Origin: Loripinus fragilis
Lineage: Eukaryota; Mollusca; Bivalvia; Lucinida; Lucinidae
Assembly: GCA_964019695.1 (NCBI GenBank)
Contig: OZ026514.1
Coordinates: 99,378,845 to 99,442,844 of the forward strand
Length of the DNA: 64,000 bases
Direction: 5' to 3'
The notes under the pieces are model-generated. The model saw only the letters and a list, made by a program, of their open reading frames with translations, was not told the DNA's origin and ran no database searches. Both the position numbers and the translations under genes were made by a program. Numbering within the stretch: position 1 is the first letter of the stretch; every line of letters starts with the position of its first letter. This document shows positions 59,401 to 62,400 of this stretch, in pieces.

Positions 59401-62400
59401 ATTTTCATGGAGAATTTTCAGAAAAAACAGTAAACATTGATAAATGATCTTATAAAATTAACAAATCAAACCCCCCTTTGTAAATTTGAACCCCCTATCA
59501 AGACATCCTGGATCCGCCCCTATGTATAGTCGGTGGATTATTTGAACAAATATAGAAAGGTGTATTGCCGAAGGCAGAATAAAGGGCTGAGGAATGCATC
59601 TTACCGGAGGAGAATGACCCTGATCTGACTTATTTTTTGCAAGCAATAAAAAGTTTAGAGGGAGAGAACTTATGGTTTATTTGCCCCACTCACAGCAGCT
59701 GGTGAAATGTAAACTTGTTTTTCACCACTAAACTAGATCTATTCTGAGTCTTTTCAATCTTAAAAAAGCCGATTAAATATTTACTAAAACAGTTCATCTT
59801 TCTATATTTACTGGCTCGCTCAATTTTGAACATTATGCCATCAAAATAAAATCAAAACAAAAAAAAATCTTGCATGACAGACCATTTTTGGTCTATACAC
59901 ATGTAAGGATTGTCTATATAATATTTTGACCTCAAATACAGTCTAATTAACTATGAAAATATACTCTTGACGGTAAAAAATAGGTCGGGAAAACCTATGA
60001 CAATTACAACAATGGCATAAAACCAATGGTTTTCATGAAATGAATGAATGAAAAGGCCGTATTATTGTCATTCCTTACCAGTTTTGGGGTTGATTGACAC
60101 TAACTTGCTCACACAGCATGATTGTTCACGGTAATTGACCAGCTGATAAACACAGTCAAGGATCAGTGAAGAATTATCTCCCTTAAGCAGAGTAAAAAAC
60201 GTCTTGAAATAAATCAAAATGGATAAAAATTGATTGAAAATCAGGATTTCGCTCTGTGCGTAGTTTTGCAATAGTGATCCGTAGAGCGTACATGTATTTT
60301 GAAGCTTAAAAGCGTAGAAAATACGCAAAAACATAGTAGTAAACAGATCTGCGATTAAAAAACATGCGTATGGAGGACTCCCGCATTGTAAAATTCATGC
60401 GTCCGCAGGCAAATGTTTGCAACCCAGTATGCATAATTCTGCATTTCAGAGAGCTCTGAACCTGTTTGAATATATTTCCGGGACTCCAATATGAGCAACC
60501 TTGGCTGAAAGGTCAACCATGACCTTTGGAATTTATAGACATGGTCTCATTAGGTTTAACATATAAAGTGAGAATTATGACTTTGGCTTCAACAGTATTC
60601 AAAAAATCAACTTTTCAAAAATTTCCCCAGGAATCAAATTCAACCTTGATGTTAAGTAGGTCAAGGTCAAACTACAAATGTGGGATCATCATCTGAACAC
60701 ACTTGGTAGGCCACACATGATCCCCAAATTGTAAATGCTACATACCAAGTCCCAAGTTCATCGGCCTAGATTTTTAAAGGGTTTTTACCATACCTGTATA
60801 TGGGTGTGGTGGCCATCTTGGTCATGTGACCAGGGCCATTTGAACAATCTTTCGTTCCCGCATCCTAAGGAGTCTCCATATGAAATTTGAGTTCAATAGG
60901 CCCAGTGGTTTTTAAGAAAACTATGTTTTAATACAATGATGGGACTCAAAATGAGCGACCTTGGCTGATAGGTCAAAGGCCAATGTCAAAGGCATATATG
61001 GGCGTGGCGGTCATCTTGGTCTTGTGACCACGACCATTGGAACAAACTTTGGTTCCCCCATCCTAAGGAGTCTCCATATGAAATTTGAGTTCAAGTGGCC
61101 CAGTGGTTTCAAATGGATGCCTGAGTCATTGGTATACTATTAGCTCACTCATGAGTCTACGGCTCAGGTGAGCTAAAAATCATAACAATATATGTTGATT
61201 TTGTTGTGATTTTATTCAACACAGGGGGGGGGGGGTCTAAAAGCCCATGCTAAGTGAATTTTTCAAATTAAATTGGGCTAAATTACTTTGTACAAGTGCC
61301 TCATTTTAGTTGTCTCAGGTATTAATTGATTTATGAACAAAATTGTTGAAAAACAATTTGATGCGTTATATTTTGTGGATTTTTGGGTCAAGGCAGACAA
61401 GATTTCCTTTTTTTATTTGATTATGTCATGACAGGACGGGCCTTCCTGGGTTGAACCAGTACAAAGCAGAGGAAAAAAATCTTGCTCAAGGACACATGCA
61501 GCGCCTCCTTTGAGGCTCAAACATGCAACCTCTCAATCTGGAGTCAAGCACTCTACCATTAAGCCAATGCGCTCCTGAATTATAATATTTGCAATCAAGC
61601 TTCTCAATTTCCCCATAAAATCCTCCAAATCTGTGATTGTTATGTGTGCAGATCCAGAAAGTTTCGTCAGGGGTAGGCGGTTCCAGGTCGAAAGTTTTGA
61701 CTGGTTTTCTTGTTAGATTATTTAGTCACCAGAAACCACTGAAACCAAGTTGCCTGGTTGTTTCGTCCTCTAATAGTATGCATCTCCAGTTCCAAGCAAA
61801 ATCTTTGTGCATTATTTGTTTCAACATATTGACGATCCAGAAAATGACCAAAAGGCAGGGTATACCTATATATGTTCAGGCTTTTCAGCAGCATCTTTGA
61901 AAAAACTAGGAGAAAACTAGGAAAATTATTCACAAAAACTAGGAAAAAACTAGGAAAATCTAGGAAGTTTGAGGCAAAAACTAGGAGTTTTTTGTTTACG
62001 TTTCCCTACCTGATTACCACAGTAACCGTACCCATTTCATTCGATAACTAAGTTTTATTCTGCTGTCAACAGGCGCCCAAGCAGACTTGTGAAATTAAAG
62101 TTTTTTTTTTATATAAAGGCTATTTTCGGCACAACAAAAGGTTGTTTCACTGTTAATCTAACAAAAATAAAGAGCAAATTAGCATTAAATTTTCTAGCAT
62201 TTTACTGGATCCTGCCTGGTCTTAAAACACCGGCTATGACTGATAGATGATGGTATGGTAGGGGTACAGCTAATCCTAAGCCAACAAATCCATAGCCAAC
62301 TAATCGTAAATTATGGTAGTACAACTCCTCTCTTTTTCCCCCACACATTGTGTGCCACTCCACGTTTTGAATACCTCATTTCTAACCAGGTGTTGTGTTG

